Assembly: GCA_963920525.1 (NCBI GenBank)
Contig: OY986439.1
Coordinates: 5,226,501 to 5,290,500 of the forward strand
Source of the DNA: Dichetophora obliterata
Lineage: Eukaryota > Arthropoda > Insecta > Diptera > Sciomyzidae
Direction of reading: 5' to 3'
DNA: 64,000 bases
Position numbers and translations under genes: made by a program. The notes beneath the pieces are model-generated. The model saw only the letters and a list, made by a program, of their open reading frames with translations. It ran no database searches and was not told the origin of the DNA. Below are positions 34,614 to 45,757 of the stretch, piece after piece (within the stretch, counting starts at the first letter, position 1; every line of letters begins with the position of its first letter).

Positions 34614-34922
34614 TATAAAGCTATGTAGAAAGTTAGAAAATGGAAAGATCGAGGGGAAAATTCGTGGTCAGTTTTCCTCTAGTATCCTATATTTATCAGG
34701 TGATCATTATGACAAAGGAATGTTGCCATATATGCAAATTTTTATTAATACCAAGAACCCGTATTAGCCGATTGGGTATTTAAATACCCAATGCAGATCT
34801 CAAATATGGTGACAGTTACAATCCTGAAATTTTGAAAGCAACTTCTATGGCCTATATTAGTTTCCTGATAAATTTTAAAAAAAATGTATGGCGAAATCTA
34901 TGAGCAGTCTTTAATGGGTTAA

Positions 34923-35479
34923 GTGTTATAGGTTGTTTTGCATTTCAAATATTTTTTTTTTTCTTAAATGAAATCAGTAGATAAGTCTTTTTATTCAATT
35001 GGAAAAGTAAGTCCTTCGTGAATTCAGTGACGATTTTATTCAGATTTTAAGAAAAGTTTGTTGATAACAATATTCACAAACAAAAGCAAGAGAAAAATAT
35101 CAAAATGGCAGTAAAGAATGATATTGGTCTATTATTTTAATCGCTTACATTTTTTCAATTATAAAAATATTTTTATTCTGATAAAATTACAGACTTTGGA
35201 ATTCATGGAAATGGTTCCACTTTTTGGATTGATATGCAGCGGAGCAGTATGCACATTAGAGTCATGATTTCTCTTCCCATTGCCGAGTTATCGTCCGAAT
35301 CTGCATTAAAATTTATTAATATTCTAAGAGAATTTCATTCAATTATAAAACCACCTTTTATTTGTCCAATATCTTCCTCCGTTGATCTTCTTCTAAGCTT
35401 TTCAATACCTTTTCTTCTCTATTTTGCCCTGCCATTGCAGTCTAACGCAAAAATGTTTAAATTTTCTTAAATATTTCCA
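34923..35479. other. Non-coding stretch
   Basis: No gene recognised. The frame 35234-35470 has no family resemblance. Confidence 0.4.
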
Positions 35480-35960
35480 AAAAGTGTGTAGATGATTGAT
35501 GTGTAGATTTGTAAAAATCTCCTCAATTCTGGGCAAAGGGTACTTTTCGACATATAAATTCGGATTCAAAGTCACTTTGAAGTCACCACTTATGCAAATA
35601 TCTCCATTTTTTAATTATTGGAACGATAGGAGTACCTCATTCACAATAATCTACCGGCTCAAGGACCTTCATTAACACCAACTTATCTAACTCCGTTTCG
35701 ACCTTTTCTCTTATTGCCAAGGGCACCGGTCTTGGTCTAAGAAACTTCGGTGTTGTTCCCTCTTTCACACGTAAACGGGCTTGACTTTTTTTAAATAATC
35801 CTAAACTGCCATCAAAAAGACTTCCAAACGTCCTCAAAATATTTTCTTTATCTTCACAATTTGAAAAAGTGTTAAAATTTAAGTATGCAATTTTAATTTG
35901 AAAAGTTTTAAGAAAACTTCTACCTAAAAGAGGAGGACCGCCGTTTGAAATTACAATCAA
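35480..35960 (-). pseudogene. Ty3/gypsy-type LTR retrotransposon pol fragment
   Basis: The minus strand reads GPPLLGRSFLKTF, typical of the end of the retroviral-type protease, then after a linker PRPVPLAIREKVETELDKL and VLEPVDY, the entry to reverse transcriptase. Frameshifted pieces continue to about 35490, with residues resembling the 'GDFKVTLNP' and 'YPLPRIEEIF' motifs. The catalytic YxDD region, RNase H, integrase and LTRs are absent. Several frame breaks show that it is a dead fragment. The family is insect Ty3/gypsy; I cannot say which lineage. Confidence 0.85.
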
Positions 35961-35989
35961 AGATATTGTTTTTATTTGCTTACTGTCCT

Positions 35990-36030
35990 TTTGTATTCAC
36001 ACGGGTTCGAGTCCCGGTCCAACACTCTAG
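35990..36030 (+). other. tRNA B-box-like motif
   Basis: GGTTCGAGTCC at 36004-36014 matches a tRNA B box and is followed by ccggtcc. No tRNA fold can be drawn around it. It may be the tail of a tRNA-derived repeat. Confidence 0.25.
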
Positions 36031-36081
36031 CCTTTTCTTCTTTATTTCTTAAGTCTTCGTTGCTAAAGGTTTTGGAACATT

Positions 36082-36683
36082 TCAAGAATAGCGACAACTC
36101 TTATTTTCAATTTTTGCGAATTATATGAATTTTATTCTCCTTAATCCAAATCTGAAAAAATTGTAGGCCGCTTGCAATTGGTTTAGAAGTTATAGGCCTT
36201 CAAAGTTGGAAAAAATGGACTACAAATCGTTGTATTTTTTTTAATTTTCCAACAAAACTACGCTTTATGGGAATCAATATAAAAGTAATGGCAGTACCTA
36301 TACAACAAGGTATCAAACATAAAAATCCATGCATAATTTTTTAAGATATAACCATTTTAAATGTAATGCTTTCGTAAAAGGGAAACCACTAGTTTTTCAG
36401 ACAAATTTTTAATATAGGAATAGTTGTATCTTAAAAAGTTTTGCATGGATTTTCATGTTTGATACCTCATTGAATAGGTACTAGCATCACCTTTCCTTTG
36501 ATATCCATAATGCGGAACACTAAAAAAACAGCAAGATTTGTTGGCCATTTTTGCAAATTCGGAGGCCTATAACTTCAGACCAATTGCGAGCGGCCTGAAT
36601 TTTTTCCAGATATGGATTTAGGAGGCCAAAGTCTATATAATCCAACAAAAAATATTAAAAGAGAGTGTTGTCGCTATTCTTGA
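36082..36683. repeat. Foldback repeat family F, copy 2
   Basis: The ends TCAAGAATAGCGACAAC (36082 and complement ending 36683) match over 17 bp and the arms continue almost to the centre. They carry gaaaaaattgtaggccgc / gcggcctgaattttttcc, ggtttagaagttatag and the 'gatataac..ttt' motifs. It is more intact than the copy at 3555-4580. Confidence 0.85.
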
Positions 36684-37022
36684 TATATACCAAGGCTTTT
36701 TTAATAAACGGACTGCAGATTTAGAGAACCAAAAATTATGATAAAGTATTCTGCAGAGGATAGAGTGGCTGATAGGTATCGAAAGCTTTAGAGAAAGCTC
36801 CGAATAGAAGTGCGGAGATTTGTGTTGTCTTAAAAAAGCTTACTTCTTTGCATTGCTTTCTACTTGGGAAAAACTTTTCTTCTACTAGCTAAAAAATGTG
36901 CAGAGTAAATTTCAAATATTTTTTTCTCATTTTCAATGGAAAACGGACAAGTCAGTAATCCACTTAATTCAAGCTTTGAACCAAAGACATCAAACCAAAA
37001 AAGCGAAATCACAAAATTTTAA
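36684..37022. other. Non-coding stretch
   Basis: No gene or repeat recognised. Confidence 0.4.
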
Positions 37023-37072
37023 TTTATATGAACAAACCCCCTCCACAAGCGATTTCTAGATCCGCCACTGTG
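37023..37072. mobile_element. hAT-like 3' terminus fragment
   Basis: 'aaccccctccacaag' then 'tctagatccgccactg' is a typical end of the CAGNGGCGGATCTAGA hAT group. A possible partner lies at 32213, which would enclose 4.9 kb of nested repeats, but no matching 8 bp flank was found. Confidence 0.4.
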
Positions 37073-37489
37073 GGCAACCAAGATTTTCTTTAGCGAGCGG
37101 CGCATGGAAAATAATAAAGCACATTAAAAATATAGCAACTTCAAAAAAGATCAAACAACAACAATAATAGATATCAGATACAATTAAGCAGAAAATATTG
37201 TTAAAAACATTTTACAAATCCAATTAGTAAAGCGAAAGAATTCGACGTTATTGTTAGAAATAAAAAGCCACACTAAGCAAAAACACCACTAATTGATGTT
37301 ATAGAAAATAATTAATTGCTGTTTTTTATGTTTTGAACTAAACCTCAAAACAGCAAAGAAAAATACATTTTTAAAAATGTTTAAATAAAAGTCAATAATA
37401 TTGTATATTAAAAAAAAAACAAAAATGCAAAAAGGAGAAATGTGAAGAAATAAGTTAAATGTAGGTCAGCATGCATTTCAATCATATTA

Positions 37490-38280
37490 GGGGTATTCAC
37501 ACTGACTTGGGTAGTTTGGTATATTGGCATATGCTGTACATTTTGTTTTTGTAAAGTGCCATTGTACTCAAGTACTCAACTACCAATCTACTCTAGCTGA
37601 CCACCTGACTTGTTTGGATAGATTGATTTCTTGCCAAATTGAGTTCTTTTTCCATGTGTACAACCCTTTGCAAAAATAGGCAATAATTGACGTGAGGGCA
37701 TAAAATTTACAACATTTGTTGGTGCTTATGCTAATATCTCGGTTGATAAAAACAAAAACCACACTCGTTTTTACAGCCCACAAATCAATAAAAATGCTAT
37801 ATTTCAGACAGTTTGGGTCGTATTAGACTAATATTTGGTAATTTAGTTGATATGATTACAGTTATGCATTACAGTTATGCCAGTTCAGTATATAAAAATA
37901 TTTTTTCCGATTGGCATGAAAGTTCTTATATGTCAGTAAGGCGGCCTGTGACGGGATAACGTCTGCCCGGGATTACCAGTAAATGATAAAATGCATAAAA
38001 TTAAGTTCAAGTTAAAAATTACTCGCATATAAAATAACTTTTTTACGCCCAATTAATGGCCTACATTTGTCGCACATAAGATGACAAAAAAAAATGGTGG
38101 CAACCCTCTTCCAGCTGTCACTCATCTCTCATCAGCTACATAAGCCGGGGAGATCAAACAAATATGGAACACTGCCTAAAATTATAGTACAAAGTACGCA
38201 ATTGCAATTTAGGGTGCTCGCAATAATCAAAAGTACTCAATCTACCCATACCCAACTACCCAAGTCAGTGTGAGAACCCC
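37490..38280. mobile_element. MITE, TIR GGGGTATTCACACTGACTTG, 791 bp
   Basis: GGGGTATTCACACTGACTTG followed by ggtagtt (37490-37517) pairs with aactacccaagtcagtgtga then gaacccc, ending at 38280. TA lies on both sides (37488-37489, 38281-38282). A degenerate 'tactcaa.ctaccaatcta' motif recurs inside each end. No coding capacity; the minus frame at 37580-37783 is not recognisable. It shares a 'TATTCACA' start with the MITE at 13395. Confidence 0.88.
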
Positions 38281-38282
38281 TA

Positions 38283-39060
38283 TTGTTAAAAAATTATCTC
38301 AGCTAAGAAATAATAATAATAATAATAAAAAATAGTTGCATTTTAAATAAAAATTAAGAATGGCACTTTTTTATCCAAAATCATATCAAAAATTTATTAA
38401 ATCAAGATACTTGATGAGAATTGTCTAAGAAAGGATATGCACATATAGAATTGTCATAAACTTTGAAAAAAAGAGTTCGATAAAATCGAAAAAATTGACG
38501 AAAACGTTTGATTTTGCTTAAACGAATGTGTTTGTGATGATATTGTAATGCAGAACTGTAAGCAAGACTTGCAAAATCTGATTTGTGTTGTTAGGGAAGG
38601 TTTTAGGTTAAAACCATTGAAATTAAGTCATTTTTTAGAAGATGTTTTCTAAAAAAGTATATTATTTGGACAAAAAATTTAATTTGCATGTTAATTTTAC
38701 GTCATCAGCTTAAATGATAAAAAAAAATTTTTTTTTTTTTGTAACATATAGTTCTTATAATAAATATTTCGCTGAAATTTATTTAAAAAAAGATGAAAAT
38801 CGGACATCATAGCTTGGCTCCAGATCGTCTGAAAAAAATTCATTCAAAAGCATGCCTTGCATATCAAAATGGAATGGAAATATGGAAAATTATGAAGCGT
38901 GAAAAAAAAAATCAAAACATGTACGTTATTTTTTAACTATACTGTTGTGTGTAAAAAGTAGACTAATTTTCTAAAGACGCTAATTTTGGTAAATAGGGTG
39001 TGGAATTACATTATAAATAATTTTAAAAATATATTAAAACCGTTTGATTAGTTTGTTTGC
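38283..39060. other. AT-rich non-coding stretch
   Basis: A short AAT run lies near 38310-38328. No gene recognised. Confidence 0.45.
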
Positions 39061-39656
39061 AGGAGTGTGGCCCGTTTTGAAAAAGGATATTTCGATAAAA
39101 ATGCGTTTAATGTTACTCTGGTTAGTTTAAGTTACTCTGGAGCACCGGGTTTGAAGTAAAGCTCCAATTTAAGCTCATGTTTCAAACTACACGTGTACAC
39201 GGAAGTTCGAACTCCATGCAAACCACTATGTTTTTAACGTTGACCCCTGCCGCGAAGGCTTAATTCAACGGTGCTCCAAAGCTTGGGACAAATATGAAGC
39301 GTCGGCCAACGCCCCTTCGGAATTCAAAAGATCCACTTAGAAAGGTTTCCCTAATAACATACAACAGAACCCACTCCAATGTTGTCAGAATGACACAATT
39401 TATGACCGTGGCACTTTCAGCTACTAAAATTTAAACATGACTAGGTTATTTTAATAACCTTGGGTTATCTCAGTATCAATACCAATAATATAACCCTTAT
39501 ATTTTTTGGCCGCAATAATCATCATCATCCTATCAAAGGTCATCACTCTTTGACACGAAAGACTAAGGCGGCATATTAGGCCTGTCACTTATATCATCAG
39601 GTTCCTCAATCTCAGTGGACACAACTCAGACTATTTAGGTTTCCCCGTCGCCTGTT

Positions 39657-39709
39657 CTCAAATTCCAAAGGTAACAGTATATTGAACCGGTAGTTGCTTA
39701 CCTTTGGAA
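39657..39709. repeat. Hairpin, 14 bp perfect stem
   Basis: aattccaaaggtaa pairs with ttacctttggaatt around a loop of about 24 nt. Confidence 0.7.
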
Positions 39710-40395
39710 TTTAAGGGAATCACCAACCCGAGTTCAACTTAAGTGTAACTCACACCGACATTCCTGGTCTAAACCACACACAGAGCGAATTTAAACTCCG
39801 AAGGACCATGCCCAACGACAGTCAATACCTGGGCTCAAGGCTCCACCTGACAAGGCTCTTCAACATCCCGTCTTACAGACCAAAAGTTTTTAGAACATTT
39901 ATATTTGACTGTGACACCTTCAGCCACTAGAATTGTACATGACTAGGTTAAAAAATAACCATTGGTTTCTCAGTAAAACCGGGTAAACCACAATGCTACT
40001 TATGCAACTTCGTTAGCCTAATTAAGACTTAATAAAAAGCCTCTTTCGGAAAACTAAGAAGCATGAGCCGTTGTATACCAATTGGCTTATACTACGGTCG
40101 AAAGATTAAATGTTCCTTATATAAAACCTTCATTCTAAGATAAGGACTGCAGAACAACGATAGATCAGGTCTCCTCATCATTGATGGATGACTGTCCCCG
40201 CTCTTCAAGTTCTGTTGGATTGATCGTCCATCGAAAGCATATTACAATGACGGTGTTATGATAACTTAATATCAAAACCATGCTTTCTCCAAGATTTGGC
40301 GCCAATGACCAAGGCTCAAGGTAAACCTTTTTCTTTTACAGTTACCAGATGAACATTCAAGAGCCGTGACTCAAGAATGAACTCATTATGAGATC

Positions 40396-40421
40396 AGTTC
40401 ATGGGCCGTGCCCCATGAACT
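40396..40421. repeat. Hairpin with tight loop
   Basis: agttcatggg and cccatgaact pair exactly around ccgtgc. Confidence 0.7.
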
Positions 40422-40585
40422 GTCCACCTAATAACAAACCCTCACCCTTCTATTCCTGGCTTGGGACAGGCAGATTCTGATTATAAATTTTTTTACATGT
40501 TCTTGAATAGTTGTACAACAAAATTCTATTAAAAAACTAGTAAGGAATTATCTTCGACTGAATCGAAGTTTAAATACCCGCATGC

Positions 40586-41965
40586 GGGATTGAAAGAGAT
40601 TTACCGTTTTGGTAAACTCACTTTGTATGGGAGGTAGACGTGATTTTTATTCGACTTTTTTTTGGCGATTATAATTATATAATTATTTAATATATAAGTA
40701 ATAGAATTATTTATAATTGTATTTCAAACAAACAAATAAATAAATATTCGACTTTTTACAAATTTCATATGTGCAGAATTTGAAGTCACTAGATTCATTT
40801 TTGTGTGATTCAAAGAGATTTTACCTTTTTGGTAACCTCACTTTGTATGGGAGGTAGCCGTGGTTTTCATTCGATTTTTATTTACATTTCATACCTAAAG
40901 TACATATTAATTGTTAAAGCTTATGTGCAAAATTTGAAGTCATGAGATGAATTTTGCTAAATTGAAAGAAATTTTACTGTTTTGGTAAACTCACTTTGTA
41001 TGGGAGGTAGACGTGATTTTTGTTTGCCTTTTACAAATTTCATACGTGCAAAGTTTGAAGTTACTAGATTAATTTTTGTGAGATTTAAAGAGATTTTACC
41101 GTTTTGGTAACCTAACTTTGTATGGGAGGTAGCCGTGGTTTTCATTAAATTTTTCCAAATTTCATATTTAAAGTACATATTAATTGTTAAAGTTTATATA
41201 CTTAAAGTACGTATTAATTGTTAAAGCTTATGTGGACAAAGTGAAGTCATTAGATTAATTTTTGCGGAATTAAAAATGATTTGACTATTTTGGTAAACTC
41301 ACTTTGTATGGGAGGTAGACGTGACTTTTTATTCGACTTTTTTTTGGCCGATAGCCTTTGTTGCTCGTGCCGTACAAATATAGTAATATAATTTTTCATA
41401 ATTGTATTTCTAACAAAAAAAATACATGTTCTAATTTTTACATATTTCAAACGTGCAGAATTTGAAGTCACTAGATTAATTTTTGTGAGATTTAAAGAGA
41501 TTTAACCATTTTGGTAAATTTAGTTTGTATGGGAGGTAGCCGTGGTTTTCATTAAATTTTTCCAAATTTCATATTTAAAGTACATATTTATTGTTAAAGC
41601 TTATGTGCAAAATTTAAAATCATTAGGTTAGTTTTTGCGGAATTGAAAGAGATTTTACCGTTTTGGAAAACTATCTTTTTATGGGAGGTAGACTTGACTT
41701 TTGTTGGACTATTACTAATTTCATACGTGAAAAATTTAAAGTCATTAGATTAATTTTTGTAAGATTTAATGAGATTTTGGTAACCTCACTTTGTATGGGA
41801 GGTAGCCGTGGTTTTCATTAAAGTTTTCCAAATTTCATATTTAAAGTACATATTTATTGTTAAAGTTTATGTGCAAAATTTGAAGTCATAAGATTAATTT
41901 TTGCGGAATTGAAAGGGATTTTACCGCTTTTTACTCACTTTTTATGAGAGGTAGACGAGATTTTT
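40586..41965. repeat. TTTGTATGGGAGGTA satellite with higher-order structure
   Basis: Nine copies of a core 'tttgtatgggaggtag' lie at about 40621, 40842, 40993, 41117, 41301, 41523, 41676, 41789 and 41943. They alternate between a 'gacgtgattt' type (A) and a 'gccgtggtttt' type (B). Spacings 221/151/124/184 are followed by 222/153/113/154, so a four-unit block of about 640-680 bp is repeated. Each unit also carries gagattttaccgttttggta and gaagtcactagatta. Frames within it are repeat-derived. Confidence 0.88.
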
Positions 41966-42332
41966 TTTCGATTTTTGCAATACATGTTGAAATTAATTGT
42001 GAAAATATTTGGCAGCGTACTTTTTAGTTTTCTGAGTGTTCATTTAATTTTTTCTCTGCTATAAACAGCATACCTACTCCCATCCCGTAAGGTACATGTC
42101 ATCATTGTTTTAGCGGTCATAATTTATTTAAGAAATAATAAGTTACGTCATGTGTCCATTTAACACTGGGTTACTACATTTAAAATCATTTTATTTCGAC
42201 TCAATGCATTAAACTACTGGGTCTCGATTTGATAACAGAAAATTGCTTAAAGAACACTTAAAACTATAAGGAAATTTCTCCCAAGTTTTTCTCATTGAGA
42301 ATTTAAAATTTTTTTTTTCTCAAAGTTAATTA
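41966..42332. other. AT-rich non-coding stretch
   Basis: No gene recognised. Confidence 0.4.
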
Positions 42333-43196
42333 GATATAACTAGCGTTGCCGCTTCGATTGAATTCAACCAAATTTGGTAGTTTTTATTCTTCAAATCGGT
42401 TTTTGGTTAATTTTGGATTTTTTTTTCCATTTGGTATTTTTTGGTAAATTTTTTAAATTTTGTACATTAAAAATTTTTTCCAAAAAACTCTTTGAAATGA
42501 AATAAAAATTGAAATCATACCATTTGGTTCACCCTGTTAAAATAATGAACATTTTGTAACACTTCCTAAATATAATATGTTTTTGAACTCTTTCAAATTT
42601 AGTTCTTTTGTTGGACTGTCAGAATTGCCAGCCATATTTCGTTTTACACCAGTAGAAAGAATTTATCTGGCTTGACATTGAGAAAAACAACATGATGGAA
42701 CAAGTTAGCGCATAGCACAATTAATAATATAATAGGCTAAGGAATTTTCTAAAAATAATACTGATGTTCACCATTTTTGGTCAGTTAGAACCAATTTTTA
42801 AATTTTTTAATCTTATAAAGAATTACATCTTTTTCTTTACGTGCTCTTGAAATTTTTTATAGCTTAATCAATTTATGTTTTTCAAGTCAAATGAATTCAA
42901 AGACTGTGCTTTTATAGAAATAATTTTTATTTTATTGGAACGAGCAAGCGAAGCTCACATGGAATAGCTTGTTTGAAGAATGTTTGACCAAGCAAATCTC
43001 TGAAATGGGTTGACCTTCTAATTTTTTTTTTTTCTAAACTGTTCTACGTCTCTTCATTTATTTCTTAACAAAGCTAACATTTAGAAATTCTATTTAGTTT
43101 ATAAGTTAGTTTAATTGAAGAAAACCGGCAATTCGATAAATCAATTTTTTTCGTAGATTATGTGTATTAAGATATTCTAAAGACAATGGTCTATTG

Positions 43197-43319
43197 CAGT
43201 GTCGGCCAAAAAAACATTTGCACTGTTCCTTTTGCTGTGTACTAGTGCGCGCACATGTGAGAGCGACAAAGACAGACAGGGTTCATCATGCACGCGTTCA
43301 TAGTCGCTGGCCCACACTA
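43197..43319. mobile_element. Short hAT-type MITE, 123 bp
   Basis: A perfect 8 bp duplication GTCTATTG lies at 43189-43196 and 43320-43327. The ends are CAGTGTCGGCC and ggcccacacta (one internal and one terminal mismatch). The interior is GC-rich compared with its host (gtgcgcgcacatgtgagag). It inserted inside the element at 42341-44220. Confidence 0.88.
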
Positions 43320-43334
43320 GTCTATTGTATGAAT

Positions 43335-43545
43335 ACAAAATTTAGGCCGCTCGCAAATGGTTTAGAAATTAAGGGGTTGAAAGTTCAAAAAATGGGTCTG
43401 GAAAACTTGTGATTTTTTAATTTTCCTTCTAAGCATTAAGGATATCAAAAGAAGGATTATGTTATTACCTATTCAACAAGTGATTAACCATAAAAAACCA
43501 AGTATTAATTTAGAAGATATAACATTTTTCATATTATGCATACTT
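43335..43545. repeat. Foldback repeat family F, half copy
   Basis: It contains ttaggccgctcgcaaatggt, ttagaaatta, ttcaaaaaatgggtc, attacctattcaacaag and gaagatataac in the same order as one arm of the copies at 3555 and 36082. The other arm is missing. Confidence 0.65.
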
Positions 43546-44228
43546 CACGGTTCACCCATTTACGAAACAGCAAAAAAATAAGTATAAGGAGTTATTTTTG
43601 TATTTACACCCATTTTTTTTTTAATCAGAACAATAGTTACACCCCTTCTATGAAGACATTTCTTTTTCCAATTGTAGATGTTCTAAGTACAGAAAGAGAA
43701 TTTTGTTCCAAAATAATGCATGTATTTTTTGGTTTAAAATTAGCATAAGGAATACCATATGTTGCATTCTCCAGGATTCGTGGTATAAGTGGACCTTTTA
43801 TTGAACCTTTTTTCTTCTGATCGACTTAACCCTCGAAAGATTCTTTCTAGGTTTTAAAAAATTAACGACAAGAAGGGGTTGGTTGAAAAACGCCTAGAAT
43901 TAAATAAGTGTAATGTTTATGAGTAAGGAAAAGTTTATTCATTACACACAACTCCCTAACAATGAGAAAACGTAGTATATCAATTTTTTTTTATACACCT
44001 AGTATTTAAGAATTCAAGTTTTTTGAATGAAATTAATACGTTTAAATTTGTGGGCTTAAATAAAATATGTGTATTTTTATTTATGATTGTTTAACAGACA
44101 TTTTTACAGTATTCCGAGAAGAGTATTAAAGCTTTATTTTGCTTTGGTAGTTTTTTGTTCAATTTAGTAGGTTTTTTAGAAGAGATTGGTAGGTAAAATT
44201 TTTTTGTAGTGGCAACACTGGATATAAC

Positions 44229-45757
44229 TGAGCTAAGAGATAACAGAGATAAGCTAAATGCAAAATTTTATTTGAAAAAGTTGAAGTAGTTCCTTGAAAA
44301 ACAAAACTCTTGTCGAACAGTTTTGTTATACAAATTTCTTATAAATAGCTAATTTTGGACGAATTAATAGAGAATTTAGTAGAAACAAAGATGCATTTCA
44401 CTAAAAAATGCATCATAATGACATTTAATGACAAAATTTTAAAATTTAATAGTTAAAATAAGTTTAACCTGTAATTGTCCCTATTTAAAATATTTTCTTA
44501 GTTAGTTCAATATGTTTTTAACATTTTTTATAAAAGAAAATCATTCAAACTTACATGTAGAAATAAAAAATAATATTAGAATCAATTTGTAATGCATTAT
44601 AAAATCATAAATTTAGATTTTTCAATTAATTAAAAATCATTTAGAATTCGATGTCACTCTATTCGAAATGTTGTCGCAAAGAACAAGTTAATTAATTGCA
44701 ATAAACGCAGCAAGACATCAATGCGATTAAAGAAAACTTGTCTAAAGTCGTGCAACCATCCGTCCGTCTTTCTGACTGCTTTTCAATCTTGTTTTGTCGG
44801 TCGCACTGCCTCTCTTGACATCTAGAGTGTTGTGTAAAGTTGGTTGGCAATTTTTGTTGGGTGTCTTTTATAGCTTCACATATTCAATTCTGCCCCACTG
44901 AGTTTATGGTAATGATTAGCTGTCTTCCAGTGTCGTCAGTTTGTTGGTCGGTCGGACGGTTGTTGGGTCGTTCTTTCGTGCAAATTAGAAATTTATTGTC
45001 AGTTATGTGTGTGAACTGTTATTTCAGCTAAAATAATTGTCATTCACAATTTATGAGCTGTTGGGAAAAATAAATTGCGATATGTTGGTAATTTGAACAA
45101 TGTTGCTTCAGGTGAAGGAAGCCCCATTAAAAAGCCTGTTTTTCTTTAAATGTTAACTGATGCAAATTTGTAATTAAAACGTTGCTTGTTTTGTAATTAT
45201 AAATGTAAGAATTGTTAGAAATTGAATGCATTTTGTTGGATTTTTTGTCAATTAGATGTCGCAGGTTTTTTTATTGTTTCAACGTTAAATTATGTGTAAA
45301 AATTCTGGCAACGTATTTATGATTAGGGATCGGATTTTTATGCAAAATCATTTTTAAATCAAATCCCGTGCAAAAATAGGATAGCAACAAAAATCTTATT
45401 TTCTAAAAATATTGCTTAAATACACATATTTTATCTAAATGTTTTAAAATTTTGCATAAAATTTGTATATTTTAGATTTTTGACACTAGTTTTTTATACG
45501 TTTTGCATAAAACTCCGATCCCTATTTACGATATATGGAATATAACATTGCTTAATAAACACTTTAAGAACAAAAAAAACACTATGCAAGAATCAATCAC
45601 TTTTTTTTTACAAACAAACTAGGGACATATCAATGGCGTTTACTGTTTTTAATCCTTCAGCCCGTTTTCGAGAAATTGAAGGTTCAAGGTCAAGTACATG
45701 TTGATGCAGTTTTTGTTAGAAAAACTTTTTTCTCATGAACTTTATCGACTTCATGTC
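44229..45757. other. Non-coding stretch
   Basis: It contains short gtcggtcgg/cgtccgt runs near 44758-44810 and 44940-44970. No gene recognised. Confidence 0.45.

Larger units (their letters stand above)
33472..34918 (-). mobile_element. piggyBac-like MITE family P, copy 2, split by a mariner
   Basis: It starts CCCATTAATGACT and ends AGTCTTTAATGGG, flanked by TTAA (33468-33471, 34919-34922). With the mariner at 33695-34613 removed, it aligns end to end with copy 1 (21797-22316) in reverse. Both subterminal GGGTATT.AAATACCC palindromes are kept (33486-33505, 34771-34792). Confidence 0.9.
39061..40470. other. GC-richer segment with internal repeats and hairpins
   Basis: Base composition is visibly less AT-rich than in the flanks. 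A block containing 'acatgactaggtta', preceded by 'ttcagc.acta' and followed by 'aataacc..ggtt.tctcagt', occurs at about 39410-39475 and again at 39910-39975. Strong hairpins lie at 39657-39709 and 40396-40421. No open frame is recognisable. It could be an untranslated or LTR portion of a retroelement. Alternative: decayed gene DNA. Confidence 0.35.
42341..44220. mobile_element. hAT-like non-autonomous element, 1.9 kb
   Basis: A perfect 8 bp duplication GATATAAC lies at 42333-42340 and 44221-44228. The ends are tAGcGTTGCC (42341) and GGCAACACTG (ending 44220), an imperfect inverted pair with consensus CAGTGTTGCC. A 'ttggtagtttttt' motif occurs just inside both ends, as subterminal repeats of hAT elements do. 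No transposase remains. It hosts a 123 bp MITE (43197) and half a foldback copy (43335). Confidence 0.85.
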
